Below, piece by piece: positions 33,646-46,249 of a stretch of 64,000 nucleotides of DNA; positions within the stretch are counted from its first letter, which is position 1; each line of letters begins with the position of its first letter. Location of the stretch: assembly GCA_947650365.1 (NCBI GenBank), contig OX393551.1, positions 7,330,042 through 7,394,041 on the forward strand. Reading direction: 5' to 3'. Both the position numbers and the translations under genes were made by a program. The notes under the pieces were generated by a model, which was given only the letters and a program-made list of their open reading frames with translations, ran no database searches and had not been told where the DNA came from. This DNA is from Chamaelirium japonicum (taxonomy: Eukaryota > Streptophyta > Magnoliopsida > Liliales > Melanthiaceae).

Positions 33646-36600
33646 GTCTAAGATCCTCTGTGCTGGTTGTCTTACCATTGAAAATCTGTCTGTTCCATTT
33701 GAGCCAAATGACCCAAAGGATACTCATGGCCAGAATGTCCCATGGAATTCAATGCTCCTTCCTAACCGCCTGACGTCTCCACGAGTGCCAAAGAGTCTAA
33801 AGGTTCCTCGGATATGTGGCGATATCACAAACCTCTTCGAAGTGATCCCAAAGTCTCCTCACCGTTAGGCATCCAAGCAACAGGTGGGTGGGGGATTCAT
33901 ACACCAATGGGCAAAAAGTGCAAGAAGAATCTGTTACATTTAGGTTGTTCATCATAATGAGATTCACCTTGGTAAGGATCTTGTTCCGCAAAGCTAACAG
34001 AGAGAAGATCTACATCTTGGTCGGGACTTTGGCTCTCCAGATAGTGATCGAAGGCATAAACTTCTCCATAGATGGTAGGAGGTTCTTGTAGAAAGATCTA
34101 ACCATAAAAACTCCAGAAGAGTGCCACTTCCATCTTACCCCATTCGCCGCCTGGGTAAACGATGCCGCTGAAAGTATCAGCTTGAGGTTCGACATTTGGG
34201 ATCGAAGTACTGGCTGAGAATTGGGGTGGGGGGGGGGGAGAAACTGATCCGCCACCGGAAAAGTTGGCCTGCACTAGTAATATGACTGAAGCCCTTGGTC
34301 TATGGGCTATAGCGAAAAGATCAAGGAAGAGATATTTCAGGGCGCAGTCACTGATCCACACATCATCCCAGAAGCGAATATTTCTACCATTGCCGAGAGT
34401 TATGCTGCAACCCGGTCTGTAGAAGTCTTTCACCTTAAGTACGCCTTTCCAGAATTGGGAAATCCTCCCCGAGGTTCTCCCCCTCACGTGGATTGGGGAG
34501 AATCTCCTGAAGTATCTAGATAGGATAATCTACCTCCAAGATCCCCCACCTTCATTCTGGAGATGCCACCACCATTTCCTGAGCATCAAGATATTGAAGC
34601 GCCGCAAATCTAGGACCCCCAATCCACCGAAATCCTTCGAAAGACAAACTTGATCCCAGCGCAGGAGATTGTACGATCCTCCTGTGTTCCCCACACCCCG
34701 CCAGAGGAATGATCGTCGAATATGATCAATTCTCTCTATGACCTAGGTGGGGAAGTAGAAGTAGGTTACGTAATAGGAGGGGATAGACAATATACCGCAT
34801 TGACAAGCGTCAATCTTCCTCCTAGCGAGAGAAACTTCCCCTGCCATCCTTCCAATCACCTCTCCAACCTCTGAATTAGCTTCTCCCAATCCTCGCGCCT
34901 AAGCGATTTATCACTGACTAGGATCCCGAGGTACTTCATCAAGAGACCCGCTTCTTTGCAATTCAGCAGTATGGCGAAACCCGTTCCTAGCTCTTCCGCA
35001 CCCCCAATGGAATACAAGTTGCTCTTCTAAAAGTTTATCTTAAGTATCGAGATGAATTCAAGGCCTTAGAGCAGTGCCTTGAGAGACACCAGCTAAAAAA
35101 GGGCAGGCCTCCAAGAATTATAGAGAATCATCAGCGTAGTGAAGATTGGAAGTCGACCAACCTGAACCTTCAATACCCCTGACGAGCCCCAAGGAGTTAG
35201 CTCTCCTGATCATAGCATCAAAAGCGTCCACCACCAAGATGAAAATATACAGCGAAAGCGGGCAACCCTGCTTGAGGCCCTTGTACACTTTAAATTCCCT
35301 GCCTTGGGTGTCGTTAATGGGGTAGGCGATCTTCGACTAAGACATGATGGATCTGACCCAACTCAGCCATCTGTCCGAGAATCCTTTCGTCTACATCAGC
35401 TCCAGAAGAAAATCCCATCTTATTTGATCAAAAGCCCTCTCGAAGTCGATCTTTAGTAAAATGCCTTCTTTGTTCGTCTCCCGCAGATGGAAGATCGTTT
35501 CTTGCGCCGTTGCCACACTATCAAGGATCATTCGGTCCTTAATGAAAGCTGATTGCGATGGCGACACTAGGGAGACGGTATGACGAGCCATCCTGTTTGA
35601 TAAAACATTCATAATGATCGTGTACAAATAGTTAGCGAGACTAATGAGGCGGAAGTCCTGAAAGCAATCCGCACCCTATTTCTTAGGCTAGAGAATAACC
35701 CATGAATAACTTAGGCAATGAATGCAAGAATTACCTCTGAGAAGCCAGCTAGCAGTCTACAGAGGTCCACCTTGATGATGTGCCAGAATTGCTGATAGAA
35801 CCCCATTGGGAAGCCATCCGGGCCAGGAGCCTCAACCTCTTTGGAGTCGAAGATCGCCTACCTGAATTTCTCTTCAGAGAACTCGGATTCCAATAGAGAA
35901 TTCTTACCAATCCGAGGCAAGTCAAGGTTACTTCAGTCCATCTTCACACCGGTCATGGGACCGGGCTGGAAGGTATCCCAAAAGAAGGTGGTAGTGCTCT
36001 GAAGGATCTACGAAGTAGATTCTAGTGACACGCCTCTATGAGATAGCGCTGACATGCAGTTCCTACGTCTTCTCCCATTCACCACTTGGTGAAAATATCA
36101 AGAGTTCGAGTCCCCAAGTTTGACCCATTGCTCTCTCGAATGTTGCCTCCACATGGTTTCTTCTTTCCTGAGAGTGTCTCCAAGAACCGAGTTAAGTCTA
36201 TCCAACTCTGCTCTGTCCAATAGTGAAAGGGGTGATGCTTCATTCCGCACCTCCAGAGCCTGGATAGGGGATAAAAGCAAGACTTTCTACTTCGTCACGT
36301 TCTCAAAGTGCTCCCTGCTCTAGATCCTCAGTTTGTGCTTGACAAAACAAAGTTTGTTCACCATATTCAATGTTGATTATGACACTTGGTCCGCCTCATT
36401 CCACCATTCCGATAGGCGATCTGAAGAGCCATCATCCAAAGCCCATATCATCTCAAATCGAAAAGGTACGTGGTTTGACCGATAGTATGGCATCAGTTGC
36501 TAAAAGAATGGGAACATGATCCAATAGACAAGCCGCCAGCCCTTGCTGGCTGCATTCCAGGTGCAGAGTCTCAAAATCCACCGAGATAAGGAAACGGTCG

Positions 36601-36759
36601 AGTCTGACTAGTATCGGATCTTTTCTCTTGTTCATCCAAGTAAAACTCCAACCTGTCAAGGGAAGATCGATCAGGTCCTCTCTCCTGATGAAGTCTGAGA
36701 AAGCTCTCATCGCTTCGTGGTCGATGTGGGGGAGGATTTTGGTCGTCGTACGTGATCCT

Positions 36760-37411
36760 CCTTCAATAGTCGAGTGAAGGTTTTACCCTTCGGGATGTGG
36801 CACGTTTCGAAGCGTTGAGGTGTGACTTGCTGGGCTATCACACAAGCACTATAGAGTAGAAAGATTGAGAAAGAGATGACACATGATGTGATAATGGAGT
36901 TCAGCTGAAGCTTATGTCTCCGTGCGGTAAGACGCAGCCTTTGAATCTACTATCTCTGAGTTAAAAGTAGAGCTACACTCGACAGACCGATGAGTGTTTC
37001 TTCTAAATAGACTGAGAGTGGAGAAGGAGGAGTCTGAAAACCATAAAACTCGAAGAGCTCTGAAAAAAGGAAGTGAGATTCTGGTTTGGATTTTCGGATC
37101 TGGAATATTTTACAGGGTTAGCTATTTATAGAGATTTGGCTTAGGAGAATATTTTAGGAATATTCTTCAACATATCAGGGGTTTTGGTAAATACCCGGGA
37201 GGGGATTAATCACGTCCCACTGTTGCCTTCGTGGTCCCTAGGCAGGGCTGCGGGTCCCACCGTCGTGCTTGTATGCCCCAAGCAAGGCTACGAGTCCCAC
37301 CGTCGTGCTCGTGGACCCCAGGCAGGGATACGGGTCCCACCATCGTGCTCGTGGGCCCTAGACAGGGTTGCAGGTCCCACTATAGGGTGTTAGCCAAATT
37401 TTGCACCCACA
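36760..37411 (-). mobile_element. Probable solo LTR inside the LINE endonuclease
   Basis: The LINE frame breaks after EHSESEGDC (about 37412) and resumes at KILPHIDHEAMRAF (about 36745), so roughly 650 bp are inserted. On the minus strand the insert begins TGTGGGTGC, has the promoter box CTATAAATAG (about 37128) and ends near GGAGGATCACGTACGA. CGAC flanks both ends. No internal retrotransposon sequence is present. This fits a solo LTR, though termini are approximate. Confidence 0.65.
37214..37390. repeat. ~40-bp repeats in the solo LTR
   Basis: Four imperfect copies of a unit with GTCCCACCGTCGTGCT and CCCCAGGCAGGG lie in the U3 part of the putative LTR. Confidence 0.85.
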
Positions 37412-38689
37412 GTCGCCCTCACTTTCGGAATGCTCATCCGTGTTGCGGACTACGTTAAAATCCCTTGCAATAACCCAAGGGCTGATAAACAAAGCTTCAA
37501 CGCCAACAGTTCATCCCAGAATTCATCCCCCCTACGATGGACCGTAGGCCCGTACACCAAAAGTCATCATCCAAGATTGGCTGTATGTACTATTGCGCAG
37601 CACAGTCGAAAGTGAGGACACCCCCATAATAGTATTCTCCAGAATGAAAAGGTAATCACTGCAGCCCACAAAGAGCCTAACTGCCGAGCCTGTGGCATCT
37701 TTGCTCTCCTATTTATCAATCTTCAGGGTACTAAGAGATCTGAAGAAGTGATTGGTAGGATTCTCCTGTTTTGATTCTTGGATGCAAATGACGTCTACCT
37801 CGTAAAGGGATGCAAAAGAGCTCATAGCTCTTCTTTTTTTCGATTTTCCCAACCCTCGCACATTCCACGAAAGAATTTTCATAGGTGCACAATAGAAACT
37901 CCCACCACAAGTCCCCAGAATTGACAGCTATGAAGACACATTCTTTGTCTGCTGAGCCTCTAACTCCCTAACATTATTCAAAAAGAATCTTACACCATCA
38001 AGCTCAGGGGGGTTATGAAACCACACTTCCTGGCTAGGTCCAAAATTATATCATCTTCCAAAAGGGAGAGAGGTAGGGCAACCGAAGGGTCCGAAACATC
38101 GAGTTCCAAAAGACACAGTTTTGAACGAAGGAGGGCCCGCTCGAGCGCTGGATCACTAGACGATTGCCGGAGGAGTTGTCTGAAACTCCTATGTTGAACT
38201 GTCCTTGGAGGCTCCCCCTGAACTAATGGCAGCTCCAAAACTCCCCTTGGTCATTCGCCCTCTTCAGCCTCAGCTATGGGATCCCCGCCAACACCAGACG
38301 GAGGTGTAAGAGGACTGGTGTCGAAAAATGACCTATCCTCTGTGATATGGGACACCTCCTCTATCGAAGTGGAAGGTGAGGAAGCCCCAACTCTATTTCG
38401 GGGTCCTGGCACCTCCTACTGGTGCCCCTCTTCCACATCTGCATGGGGCGCCACCAGGACACCCTCGTGGCACCCCCTATTCATGGCAGACATAACCAGT
38501 GGGATATCATTCGATTCAAATTCTGAAACGGACATCAAGTCCTCGGCAAAAAGATCTTACCTAGATCGGCAAGGAATCTGAATCTCTCGCGAAATCTGCT
38601 GCAAGGAAGGCGTACCTACCGTAGAATATGCGCCTCCTCTGCCCTGGAATGACGGGCAAAATGCTCCATATCCACCGCCTGCTATGCCA

Positions 38690-39180
38690 GTTCAGGTCGG
38701 GTTTGGGTCAGGTTGAGACATAGGTTCAAGGGAAAAACACCTAACCCGAACTCGGCCCGTTTAATAAGCGAGTCAAAACTTAAACCCAAACCCAACCCGC
38801 CTAATCAACGGGTTGACCCAACCCAACTCGTTTAATAAACGGGTCAGTTTGGCTCAGGTTGGATGTACAAAACCAATGTAAACCGATCATGTTGGGTTAA
38901 GTCTGGTCGAGTTGGGCCAGTTTGATCGAGTTAGGACGTTGGGTTGGTTCATGTTATCTCGGGTCGAGTCGAGTTAGGTTGTGGACGGGTTGTCACGACC
39001 CATTTAGTAAATGGATCAAGTCGGGTCAATCAGGTTATAAGTGTAAACCCAAAAATGACCCATTAAATCGTCGGGTAAACCCGTTTATAACCCGAACCCA
39101 TCTAGGCCAAACCCAAATATGCTAACTTTAGCTCGATTTTATATAGGGTTGGCGGGTTGGGTCAAGGATTACCACCCCTA
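38690..39180. mobile_element. GGGTCGGGT-family non-autonomous element, copy 1
   Basis: Dense words GGGT(C/T)GGGT, AACCCGAACCC and CGTTTAATAAACGGGT in both orientations, ending GGATTACCACCCCTAC. Relatives are at 44134–44580, 47540–47710 and, more loosely, 53560–53705 and 55060–55280. Inverted composition and the GGGGTGG-type end suggest a hAT-like MITE; no target duplication was verified. Confidence 0.5.
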
Positions 39181-39889
39181 CCAATAGTAATGTTTTCGGA
39201 ACATGTTAAAAGATCGGATGGTTTACAAAGCTTAGGCATGGATTGGTATGCTTGATACACCACCGTTACTTGATTGTCACATAGTTATTTGTTTTTATTT
39301 AAAAAGTACATATGTGGTTTGGTATTTTTTTGTAAATCTCTATGCAGTTACTTCGGTTGTTTTTATAGTTTTTGTTACTTTAAATATAGGGGGACTTAGT
39401 GTGAGGTTCTTTTTTGAATATCTTTTTTAACTAGAGGACATAACATTTTCTTTTAAGCTCACATCCTTGTCCAATATTTCATAGAAGTGGACGTCCTTCT
39501 CACCTATTATAGCAACCTAACACCTTAATGATCCCTACAAAATAATTAAATTTATAAAATATGTTATCAACTGTACAATAATAGAATCCTCCAACTAAAA
39601 TGAATGCAGTGGTTTAAAAACTTCGATTCTAATTATTCAGATTAAGAAAAACATATTACAATCGACGCGGAAGAACCTTGGATAATTTCTAGTGTGATTA
39701 AAGATCTCTCTACTTGTTTCTTCATGACCTCAAATTATGGATTACATCATGTTCATATATGTAAGGTCTGATAGTTAAATGAAATTTTTTTTTTTGTATT
39801 TTTTTTCTTCAATTTATGCTTCTAAGCCTTCTGATTTTGGTATACATACAATAGTAACAATCTAACAAATTATTTCTCTTATGAATCAA

Positions 39890-40880
39890 GAGTATCAATT
39901 ATGGATTAGTCTCAATTGATCAATAATACTTAAATCTTAACATCTAATATTGACGTCATCTTAAAGGTACAGATGTTTGATATTATTTAAGGCTTTTATT
40001 TCTATTATATATATAAGAATCAAATTGTTGCTCTTATTTGTGAAAAGTATGAATTAGAGATTTCTAAATTTGACTACATAATAACACATATTATATCTTA
40101 ATTTGCTGATATTAGTGGTTATCTGAATAAAATCTATAATTAGTTTCTATTTAAAAATTAATAGTGATGATCATATTATAATATTTTAATTATTACTCTT
40201 ATATGTCCAGATCGAGCAACAATTAGATATTTACTTAATTCATAACAAAGAAATAAATATTTTATATTGAAATGATAGTACTATAACATTTATTATGTTA
40301 TTTATAACCTATTTAATATTAGTATTGATGCAAGAATCATATTATTCTAATTGTTACCCTTGTATCTAAAGAATACAAATTAAGATTTTTCAAATCATAC
40401 AATTGTTAATCTTGTATATCAAGAGTAACAGTGATGCATCAACAATTCTAATTAAAAAATATTTAAAAGTAATAGTGGTGAATAGATCAATATCTTTTAA
40501 CTGTTACTCTTATATATTAAGAGTAAGAATTGGATATTTACTTAAATCATCACAAAAAAATAATTATTTTACATTGAAAATATTCTAACATTACTATATT
40601 ATTTATGACCTACTTAATATTAATATTGATGCATGATTGATAATATTTTAATTGTTGCTTTTGTATATGAAGAGTACGAATTAAAAAAATTTCTAACATT
40701 TCAATTGCTACTCTTATATGTCAAGAGTATCAATGATACAAAAATCATTCTAATTAAAACATATGTAATAGTAATCATGATTCACATATTACAATCTTTT
40801 AATTGTTACTCTTATATAACAAGAGTAACAATTAGATATTTTTCTAAATTAATATAAGATAAATAATATTGCACTATAAA
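39890..40880. repeat. ~305-bp AT-rich tandem array with ACTCTTATAT palindromes
   Basis: Successive units carry ATTGTTACTCTTATAT followed by AAGAGTA(A/C), then AGATATTTACTTAAAT and CCTA(C/T)TTAATATTA. Copies start near 40195, 40500 and 40800 and are moderately diverged. There is no coding capacity. The DNA before it (39200–39890) is AT-rich with nothing recognised. Confidence 0.8.
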
Positions 40881-41149
40881 TTAGACCTAAGAAGTAACTG
40901 TATCATGTTATTTCATCGGTTATCCGAAAAAGTCCAAGGGTATAAGTTATATTATCCATCATCTTCTATAAAGATTGTGAAAATAAGGACTGCAAGATTC
41001 ATAGAGGATGACTCAATCAGTAGAAGTGTGTAATCTTGACATATAGTGTTCGAGGAGCATATAGAGTAGGAAACTCCTGCACCTGTTCTATATGGGTTTA
41101 TTCCACTTCTAGTTGAACAGTCTCGTGCTGGGGAAATACAATTCATAAT

Positions 41150-42120
41150 CAGTGGCGGACCCAGGGTTTTTCTTCAGGAGGGGCATAATTATTAAATAGT
41201 AACTATAGTCGCTGCCTCACAGTCGAAGGCATCGGCAGGCGGCGTGACAACGTCTCTACCCTTCATTCGATAGCGCAACAAAAGGCCTATTAAGATTTTT
41301 CCTCTAGTGGAGGAGAATTTCGATCCTCATGAGTCCTTCGAAAATTTGGAACTATAATTGGCCGACTCGATCGGGGTGCACGGGTTGTAAATAATAGACC
41401 AGATTCTTTTTTCTTTTTTTTGCTAGGGGGATTTCATACATACTCCCAAAAACCTATAAATAGGTCCTGATGCCCACTCGATTCTTATTCACTAAGGGCC
41501 ATGGGATGAAATTTACGAAGATGCCATGTGCGCGGGAGGTGGCAGAAGGCGGTGGGTGTTGGCTGGACAGTGGTGGGCGTCGGTGGCCGGTAAACGGCGA
41601 GTCGGCCATGGGTCACCAATACAGGCGGCAATGGCGGGTGGTGGCCGGCGGCGACGGGGTGGTCCATGTGGCGGTGGGGTGGGGGTGGGGGTCGGTGGCA
41701 TGACAATGGATATTGACTGGATGAGGATGGTGGCCGGTGGGACGGTGGTGGCCACCTCCATGTGAAGTTGGCAACCAAAAGTTTGCTAGAATTTGTTTTT
41801 TGATAAATTACACTTTGCTCCCCCCTGAAGTTTAGCTCAAAAACATTTAACCCCCCTATAGTTAAAAAATAACATTTTGCCCCCCTTTAATTTAGCTTCG
41901 ATCAGATAATTAATTACCAAATGAGGAAATCAAGTAGTTGACAAAAGGGCTATTGTGCGAACATTTCAAACTTAGGGAGTGATTTGGAACAAAATAAACT
42001 ATTGGGGGGTTAAGTGTTTTTGACCTAAAATTCAAGGGGGTAAGTGTAACTTATCTTTTTTTTTTCCCAAATTGAGAGGGGGCTTGAGCCCCCCCTAGGC
42101 CCAATGTAGGTCCGCCCCTG
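41150..42120. mobile_element. hAT-type non-autonomous element, complete copy
   Basis: The 971-bp element starts CAGTGGCGGACCCAGG and ends AATGTAGGTCCGCCCCTG. The termini are inverted repeats, with CAGGGGCGGACC as the inverse of the right end. It is flanked by an exact 8-bp duplication TTCATAAT (41142–41149 and 42121–42128). The second copy is at 27030–27955. The GC-rich centre (41520–41760) is GGTGG-rich and not a gene. No transposase is present. Confidence 0.92.
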
Positions 42121-42128
42121 TTCATAAT

Positions 42129-44133
42129 TCAAGAACCACAAGATATGAAACTGGAACCACTCTATTAAGATCTTGAACTCATTATCCCATAGCAAGCACC
42201 ACTAGTGGGGGCACAATTGGAGTTGAGGAGATCCTCTAGACAGAAGAGAACTGCTATACCGAATGATTATCTTATCTACCTACATAAAGATTGTTGAGCG
42301 TCCATTTGGTGTGAATTATCCATTCTTTATCACGCATATAGCGTCATTTTCTTACAATTAACTTTCATAGTACACGTAAACTGTACGATTCTCTTTATAC
42401 ATGTGCATAGTAGACTTCCATACAAACAAAACAACATATTAGTTCATTCTCATACGCATTATGTATGAAAGATATAAAGCTTGGTAGTTAATTATCATTT
42501 TTCTATTGTTTTTATTATGAGGAATTGATATGCATTATTTTATATTTGTCTTGCAAGAAATGAAACTCACTTCCAACACTCGTAGTTACGATGGACCAGA
42601 ACGATGCAAATAGTTTCACGACATCGCTTTCACAGTAGACATACGGTATGCACTGATGGCTAGAAGATTGAACGGACATCGAAAGAGCAAATGACAAATT
42701 TAACTCTAATTTGGCTTGACTAAATGAGCACTACATGCATGCAATTGGAATATCGTGGATGAGTTGACGAGCTCAGATGGTTTGAATGGTGCAACCCGAA
42801 TGACCACATTTACTCTCTTACTTTCTCTTTTTTTTCTTTTTATACCACCTTTTCTCTCTCTTCTATTTTATTTTTTTATTTTCCATTCTACACCTCATTC
42901 CCATTACACCCAAAGCCCATCATCGTCCTGCCTTACCTTCGGTTCCTTAGCATCGCACTCGACCCACTTTCGAACCCAACCTAACTGTCCAAAACTCAAC
43001 CCATACATCAGCTTCGTCATTTATCTCTCTCAACTAAATAACATCTCAACTATTCAAACACCATTGATATCACAAGATCTCAACCATGTAGTCATGCATG
43101 CTCTAACAAATACATGCTGATCGGACACCTTCATATATAATGGTTGAATTCTCATATTTTTCTCCAATTTATTTCCATTCTCTTTCATCTTAATTATTTT
43201 ATTTATTTTCGTCTCTACCTCTCTTCTCAATCCTCTCTTTATCTCTTTCCTAATGAGAAACCCATTCACGTCCACCCCCCTTCTATGATCTCTTCTCCTC
43301 ATACCCAACCTCAATATCTTATTATTTACTAGTAAGAAACCTGGGCAATGCCCGACTGAGCTTGATGTATGCTATGTGGCATAGACGACATCGCAGCTGT
43401 CGGAAGAATTGTGAAATTCGAAGTGAGTGTGATTCACTTGTTAGAGAAAGAGAGAGGTATTAACATTAAATGACTATTAAATTCAATTGAATAAGTACTT
43501 AGCATCTTTATGATAGGTTTTTAATAGGATTTAAAAGTGAGTCGTGTTCACACACGGACGAAGGATTCTCTCTTTTTAAAAGACATCCACGTGTCACAAT
43601 ACGGGAGAGAGGCTTCCATTTTAGCATTATACTATTAAATTAGATTTCCTTAACTGCTCGTGATCCCTTCCCCTTCCCTCGCGATCCCCCGCATAACTCT
43701 ATCTCTACCCATTTTTCTCTCTCTAGCCATGCACAGCCTCGCACTAACCCGACACCCATGCATGATTGCATGATCTCATCAAAACCGACCTTCCCTTTAA
43801 TCCCATCAAACCCATTTGATCCCTACAGCCCATTAAACCATACTTGAAAATACAAATCCCTTCTCTCCTTCTTCTCTCACCCAAACCATCACAACCATCA
43901 TTCCAAACCCAGCCATCCCTTTCCCTCTCTCTTTCGCAATCAAAGCCATCCCTTGAAACCAACCCATACCCGAGACCTAGCTGTCCCTCTCCCTCGCAAT
44001 CTCTAGCTCCTTCCGATTCTCTCTCTAGAATCCCTACCCGATCGCATCCCTCTCGAGCTAGCTGTACCCGAACCCACACAAACGAGACCCATGCATGCAT
44101 GGCCCGATCTCTCCTTTCCTTAGCTGTACCAAC
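42129..44133. other. Non-coding stretch, pyrimidine-rich
   Basis: AT-rich to 42750, then long pyrimidine-rich parts on the plus strand (42800–43300 and 43660–44000). The frames found here are Ser/Pro/Thr/Leu-rich products of base composition. Near 43330, ACTAGTAAGAAACCTGGGCA resembles the end of a plant transposon, but I could not define an element. Confidence 0.5.
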
Positions 44134-44580
44134 CATAGGGGCGACAATGGGTCGTGTCGGGTCCGGTTTGTATCGTAGTTTCGAGTCGTGTCCAAAACCC
44201 CTAGACTCGGACTCGCCCTGTTTAAATAATTGTGTCTAGACACTAAACCCTTACCCGACCCACTAATAAACGGGTAGACCCGATATGACCCGTTTACCAC
44301 AAGGGTCTATTCAGTTGACCCGATTCGACCCAATCCAACTCGACCTAATAAGACCCACTGTTACTACATACTCCAGTATCAGATTGTGGGAAGACCTGAC
44401 CCGACCCAACTCGTTGAATTTTAAACAGGTCTTCCTGGGTCTACCGTGTCAAGACCCTAAATCTGGACCCGACCCGTTTATTAAACGGGACTACCGGGTC
44501 GACTCGTTTACGACCCGAACCCATTTAACCCAGACCCAGACCTGCTACCTTCGTGTCGGGTCTACCATGACGGATCCAAA
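44134..44580. mobile_element. GGGTCGGGT-family non-autonomous element, copy 2
   Basis: Begins AGGGGCGACAATGGGTCG and shows GACCCGTTTA(T/C) and GGGTCGACTCG words in both orientations, like 38690–39180. It ends near CTAGCCCTAACC. Confidence 0.55.
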
Positions 44581-44589
44581 ATTGCTAGC

Positions 44590-45440
44590 CCTAACCGGTT
44601 CCTCATCACTATTCTCTCTCTCTCTCTTCGCTCCTGTCTCCTTCTTTCTCACTGACTTTAACTCTTCCCTATTCCATCCACTGTTCTCTTTAAACCCAAT
44701 CATAGTCGTCCTTCTCCTCTCTTTTTCTCTCATGTGTTCGGATTCTATTCGACTCCAACCAAGCACATTCGAGTTTCTCTCGAAATATTTTCTCTCGATA
44801 TCTTCTCCTAAAAACTTATTGATTCCTTCTTTTTTTTTTTTCTCTCTTTCTAGCTATCTCACGACCCATTCTCTCTCGTACCCGATCATATCTCTCTTTC
44901 CTTTTTCTCCTTATTTCCCTCCTTCGCTTTTTTCCTTACTCGTTGATAGCTTTCTCTTCTCATGATCGTTCCCTCCTATTCCGCGATCCCCACATCCGGA
45001 TGCATACAACCATCCATTCTTTTAAACCTTTCATCTATTCAATCATGCCTCTCCCTTTTTCCTTACCCAGCTGGCCGAGACCCCAGATCGCGATATCTCC
45101 CTCTCTCTCATCTCGATCCTTCCGTAATCCGTGTGATATCCTCCTACTGCATGAAGCCCCTCTTATCTTTTTCTTCTCCCCCAAGCTTCTTCTCTCTATT
45201 TAAAGAGGGACCTGGGCAAGAACAAAGGGCATCCGTTTCCAGCAAGCTTTTATCAATTTCTATTTATAGAGAGGGTGTGAAGCGAGTACATCGTAGTGCT
45301 GTAATTTCTGAATAAATGTTCTGAAGTAGTTGGGTGTAATCGTATTTTTTATTTCAATAAAAGCTTTTTTGTTACTTTATTCTTATGTGTTTTTCTTCTT
45401 CCGCAATATTTTACTTTATTTATTTATTTGTAATTATAAC
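44590..45440 (+). other. Pyrimidine-rich region with LTR-like promoter and polyA signals
   Basis: A long CT-rich stretch precedes CTCTATTTAAAGAGG (about 45198) and, after ~150 bp, AATAAATGTTC and CAATAAAAGC. The order resembles the U3/R/U5 of an LTR, but neither a partner LTR nor termini were found. DNA from 45440 to 46250 is AT-rich with nothing recognised. Confidence 0.3.
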
Positions 45441-46249
45441 CATGGTAGGCAAAACTCCCTCCCGCCAGGGAGAGAGGTTCGATGCCATGATAAGTAGTTA
45501 GTTTCTTGTCTTGTAAGTTGTTCTCGATTGCACTTAATGCTTATACCTTTTAATTAGTTGATTTTAATTCTGAAATGAAAATGAAGATCACCCTCTTCCA
45601 CCAGGGATTCGAGTGATACTTCAAAACTCCAATATTAAATCTTTGACTACGATGGTCAATGTTATTTTTTCAGATCTAATTTCCACTATATAAATTATCA
45701 CAATTGAGCTAGTTGTACTTCATCACTATAAGAACGATTATGCTTTTAAGATTGTGAGTGTATTATATAACGAAATTAGATAAAGTGGGCTTTAACTCTA
45801 AATTTTTTGCTTAGGTCAGTAAAACCTCTGCTCTCGAGTGTGGTAATAGAGAGTAACATTGCAAGAGAAGTTGACTCTATACCATGGTTTATAAATTCCT
45901 ATCATAGGTCGAATTTTTTTTCTAAAACTGTTAATTTGAATCATTAGCTCTCCATTTTACTTTCTAAAATAAAACATCTTTAAAACAATAAAAATTCATA
46001 CTCACTTAAATTCTATTTAGCTTCATTTGTGATTTTTCTCTTTTAGGCATCGCACTTATGTGTGGTTCGATCATTTACTTGTTCTATACTTTTTAAACTC
46101 TCTAAATTATATATACATGTATTGATTTTGATAACAGCCTTACTACAGCGATAAAGCAAAAAGTTGTTAATCAAAGATGGTCATTGTGTTAATGATCCCC
46201 TAAGTTTTTTTTAAGTCATGAATAGTTTCAACTCTTAAAAGTGGTTCAA

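Larger units (their letters stand above)
32040..38640 (-). pseudogene. Long LINE (non-LTR retrotransposon) with two insertions
   Basis: On the minus strand ORF2 starts at 37882 with MKILSWNVRGLG (endonuclease N-terminus) and ICIQESK. The endonuclease C-terminal part is at 36453–36724 (SDFIRREDLIDLPL, GWSFTW). Reverse transcriptase follows: SPSQSAFIKDRMILD and LLKIDFERAFDQIRWDF (35400–35590), then HYADDSL with the YADD active site (35127–35138). The zinc-binding reverse transcriptase tail is at 33797–34487 (FWDDVWISD, CTFCPLVYESPTHLLLGC) and the C-terminus at 33655–33727. Possible ORF1 sequence spans 37990–38590. Stops and frameshifts make it inactive. A hAT element (32231–33645) and a probable solo LTR (36760–37411) interrupt it. 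No target duplications of the LINE were identified. Confidence 0.88.

Noticed and set aside
41485-41778. Pro/His-rich and Gly/Val-rich frames on both strands
   Set aside because: They come from a GGTGG-rich repeat in the centre of a hAT element and lack any recognisable domain. The same holds for 27393–27665.
43330-43650. Sequence beginning ACTAGTAAGAAACCTGGGCA as a transposon end
   Set aside because: No matching opposite end or target duplication was identified, so I do not annotate an element.
43844-45203. Long Ser/Pro/Leu-rich plus-strand frames
   Set aside because: They follow from long pyrimidine-rich tracts; there is no conserved motif and they run through a transposon copy.
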